This document shows positions 34,340 to 36,332 of a stretch of DNA of 36,332 bases, one piece after another. A model generated the notes under the pieces. It worked only from the letters and a program-made list of their open reading frames with translations. It was not told the origin of the DNA and searched no databases. Source of the stretch: Bacteroidota bacterium (GTDB lineage: Bacteria; Bacteroidota; Bacteroidia; UKL13-3); the NCBI GenBank assembly GCA_947491825.1, contig CANLLM010000017.1:1-36332 (forward strand). The letters run 5' to 3'. A program made the position numbers and the translations under genes. Numbering within the stretch: position 1 is the stretch's first letter; the number at the start of each line of letters is the position of its first letter.

Positions 34340-35941
34340 ATGATTAAAGCTGCCAGGCAAATTGCCTATCCTTTAACAGGCTATTTTTCTAAGCTGGTTT
34401 CTGATTACTTAGAAGCCAACGATAATTTAGCACCTTTTTATACGCATCCGCCTAATTTGGAAGGGATCAAGGAAGCCATTGCAGCACGCAATAAATTTAA
34501 TACGCCAAGAGCAGCGCTTGTTGATGCACTTATGGTACAGTACCAGTCAATTTCTTCAACAAAATTGGTTAAAGCTAACATTACATCTTTAGGATTAGCG
34601 AATACCTATACCATTACAACAGCACACCAACCTAATTTATTAACTGGGCCACTTTATTTTATTTATAAAATAGCCCATACGGTGGCACTAGCAAAATCAT
34701 TACAAAAGCAATTCCCGGAGGCAAATTTTGTTCCTGTGTATTACATTGGATCCGAAGATGCCGATTTAGACGAGCTTGGTTTTATCAATCTAGGTGGTCA
34801 AAAACTTGTTTGGGAAACAAACCAAAAAGGCGCCGTTGGCCGCATGCTGGTAGATGCTAAATTAATCGCCCTCATTAAACAAGTAGAAGGACAAATAGGT
34901 GTTTTTAGCCAAGGTGCAAGCTGGGTGTCATTATTAAAAGAAATCTTTACGGTTGGTAAAACAATTGCACAGGCAACACTTGAAATTGTACATCATCTTT
35001 TTGGTGAATATGGTGTAGTCGTTGTACAGCCGGATTCGACTGCATTAAAATCTTTATTTACGGGTGTAATTGAAAAAGAATTAACCACTGGTTTTTCTAA
35101 TGAAGCGGTGCAAAAAACAATGCAGGAATTAGGTGCACATTATAAAGTGCAAGCAGCTGGTAGAGATATCAATTTGTTTTACTTGCAAAATGATAGTAGA
35201 GAGCGCATTGTAAAAACAGCTTCAGGCTATGAGGTAATAGCTTTAGGACTTAGGTTTACCAAAGATGAGATAATTGCAGACGTACACAATAATCCAGCTA
35301 ATTATAGCCCCAATGTAATTTTAAGGGGTGTATTTCAAGAAACGATACTGCCCAATATTGCTTTTATTGGTGGTGGTGGTGAGTTGGCCTACTGGTTAGA
35401 ATTAAAAGATGTTTTTGCTGCTGCTGGTGTTCCATATCCAGTGTTACTTTTGCGCAATTCATTTATGCTGATATCCGACAAGCAAGCCAAGCAACTCCAA
35501 AAATTAGATATTTCTTTAGATGCGTTATTTAAAGGCCTGCAATATAATATTGATCGTTTTGTAAAAAAAAATTCAGGATCTCAGATGCAAATTGACATTC
35601 AGATGGCTTCAATAGAAAGTCATTACAACATTATTAAAGAGCAAGCGCAAAGCATTGATGCTAGTTTGGTGCAACACATAGAAGCACTCGCACATAAGCA
35701 ATCGCAAAAATTAATTCAGGTACAAAAAAAGATGCTCCGTGCAAAAAAAAGAAAGTTTGAAGTAGAGCAGCAGCAAATGACTAAAACCCTGAACCTGCTT
35801 TTCCCTGGTGGTAGCTTACAAGAGCGCACCGAAAATATAGCCGATTGGTATAAAATATATGGCACCCATTTTGTGCGTGCCATAATTGAAAATTCTGATG
35901 ATTTTACAAAAGGATTTACCCTTTTATATCTTAACGATTAG
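34340..35941 (+). CDS. bshC: Bacillithiol biosynthesis cysteine-adding enzyme BshC
   Basis: BshC joins cysteine to glucosaminyl-malate in the last step of bacillithiol synthesis, a low-molecular-weight thiol used by many Bacteroidota and Firmicutes. The 533-residue length is normal. 'TTAHQPNLLTGPLYFIYKIA' matches the first conserved block, 'FVPVYYIGSEDADLDELGFI' the 'P-x-SED-D--E' block, and 'LRGVFQETILPNIAFIGGGG' the later nucleotide-like pocket. A charged coiled coil (about 415-490) comes before the C-terminus. The family usually reads SEDHD where this has SEDAD, a small difference also seen by eye in related lineages. bshA and bshB are not in the window. Confidence 0.93.
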   Translation: MIKAARQIAYPLTGYFSKLVSDYLEANDNLAPFYTHPPNLEGIKEAIAARNKFNTPRAALVDALMVQYQSISSTKLVKANITSLGLANTYTITTAHQPNLLTGPLYFIYKIAHTVALAKSLQKQFPEANFVPVYYIGSEDADLDELGFINLGGQKLVWETNQKGAVGRMLVDAKLIALIKQVEGQIGVFSQGASWVSLLKEIFTVGKTIAQATLEIVHHLFGEYGVVVVQPDSTALKSLFTGVIEKELTTGFSNEAVQKTMQELGAHYKVQAAGRDINLFYLQNDSRERIVKTASGYEVIALGLRFTKDEIIADVHNNPANYSPNVILRGVFQETILPNIAFIGGGGELAYWLELKDVFAAAGVPYPVLLLRNSFMLISDKQAKQLQKLDISLDALFKGLQYNIDRFVKKNSGSQMQIDIQMASIESHYNIIKEQAQSIDASLVQHIEALAHKQSQKLIQVQKKMLRAKKRKFEVEQQQMTKTLNLLFPGGSLQERTENIADWYKIYGTHFVRAIIENSDDFTKGFTLLYLND

Positions 35942-35965
35942 TATCTAAACGATGAGCGTTAATTA

Positions 35966-36332
35966 TTAGACATCGAAACTATTGTTCCAATCTGATTTTA
36001 ATTTGTTTACTTTTTCAGTTACCTCATTACTTAAATTATTTTTGTAAGTAGCGATTGTATTTGAAACAGTTTCGTTTGTGCTTCCTACAATTTGAGCCGC
36101 AAGTATACCAGCATTTTTTGCTCCATTAAGTGCAACAGTTGCTACTGGTACACCGCTAGGCATTTGCAAAATTGAAAGTACAGAATCCCAACCATCAATT
36201 GAATTAGATGATTTAATAGGTACCCCAATAACGGGTAGGGTAGTAATGGAAGCTATCATTCCGGGTAAATGAGCCGCACCACCTGCACCTGCAATAATAA
36301 CTTGTAAGCCTCTTTGTTTTGCTGTAGTTGCA
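35966..36332 (-). CDS. purE: N5-carboxyaminoimidazole ribonucleotide mutase PurE (5' end outside window)
   Basis: The visible C-terminal 122 codons match class I PurE, which moves the carboxyl group of N5-CAIR to C4 in purine synthesis. '[18 protein letters not shown]' holds the conserved [10 protein letters not shown] loop. '[11 protein letters not shown]' and '[20 protein letters not shown]' follow, and '[10 protein letters not shown]' closes the core. About 40 N-terminal residues, with the first Ser/His active-site loop, lie beyond the window. The tail after the core is about 30 residues of charged sequence ending NNSFDV. It is convergent with bshC, separated by 24 bases. Confidence 0.93.
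   Translation of the reverse strand, partial: ATTAKQRGLQVIIAGAGGAAHLPGMIASITTLPVIGVPIKSSNSIDGWDSVLSILQMPSGVPVATVALNGAKNAGILAAQIVGSTNETVSNTIATYKNNLSNEVTEKVNKLKSDWNNSFDV

Overview
The window is a chromosomal segment of a low-GC member of the Bacteroidota, most likely near the Chitinophagaceae (family level is inference). The evidence is a SusC/SusD pair, a type IX secretion (T9SS) C-terminal sorting domain, bacillithiol synthesis (BshC), a textbook TTTG-N19-TAnnTTTG promoter, and many Bacteroidota secreted proteins whose signal peptides end in '-AQ'.

Left part (1-9706): on the minus strand, a SusD-like lipoprotein (cut by the window edge) follows its SusC-type TonB-dependent transporter, with a secreted alpha/beta hydrolase upstream. 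On the plus strand are a fused FAD/Fe-S D-lactate-dehydrogenase-like enzyme and a DUF4153-like membrane protein.

Central part (9883-23150): ten closely spaced plus-strand genes form what looks like one 13.3 kb operon for a cell-surface fibre or adhesin system. It opens with a 2010-residue tail-fibre/YadA-head-like protein. A 74-residue stand-alone LuxR/GerE-type DNA-binding domain follows, overlapping by one base the next secreted protein. Then come a two-gene cassette (219-residue knob-like protein plus PA14/fibrinogen-like protein), a beta-barrel, a lipoprotein, a small T9SS substrate, and a second copy of the cassette plan (219-residue knob-like protein plus LamG-discoidin-LamG protein). 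A palindrome and a hairpin lie upstream, and a hairpin terminator lies downstream. This locus is the best candidate for an undescribed system.

Repeat/tRNA part (23160-26000): a tRNA-Lys(TTT) on the minus strand has a consensus promoter and a terminator. About 2 kb away lies a second, decayed copy of the same locus: pseudo-tRNA, terminator and flank. The two copies bracket two minus-strand genes of unknown function. A shared intergenic element occurs three times, each time just before a different plus-strand hairpin terminator, with paired base changes that suggest a conserved RNA or DNA structure.

Right part (26082-36332): conserved housekeeping genes. They are a short-chain dehydrogenase, a SAM hydrolase-family protein, dihydrolipoyl dehydrogenase, a DUF4197 protein, release factor 3 (prfC), rimO, an integral-membrane sterol desaturase/alkylglycerol-monooxygenase-like protein, bshC, and purE (cut by the window edge). 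Names rest on motifs read by eye; no database search was run.
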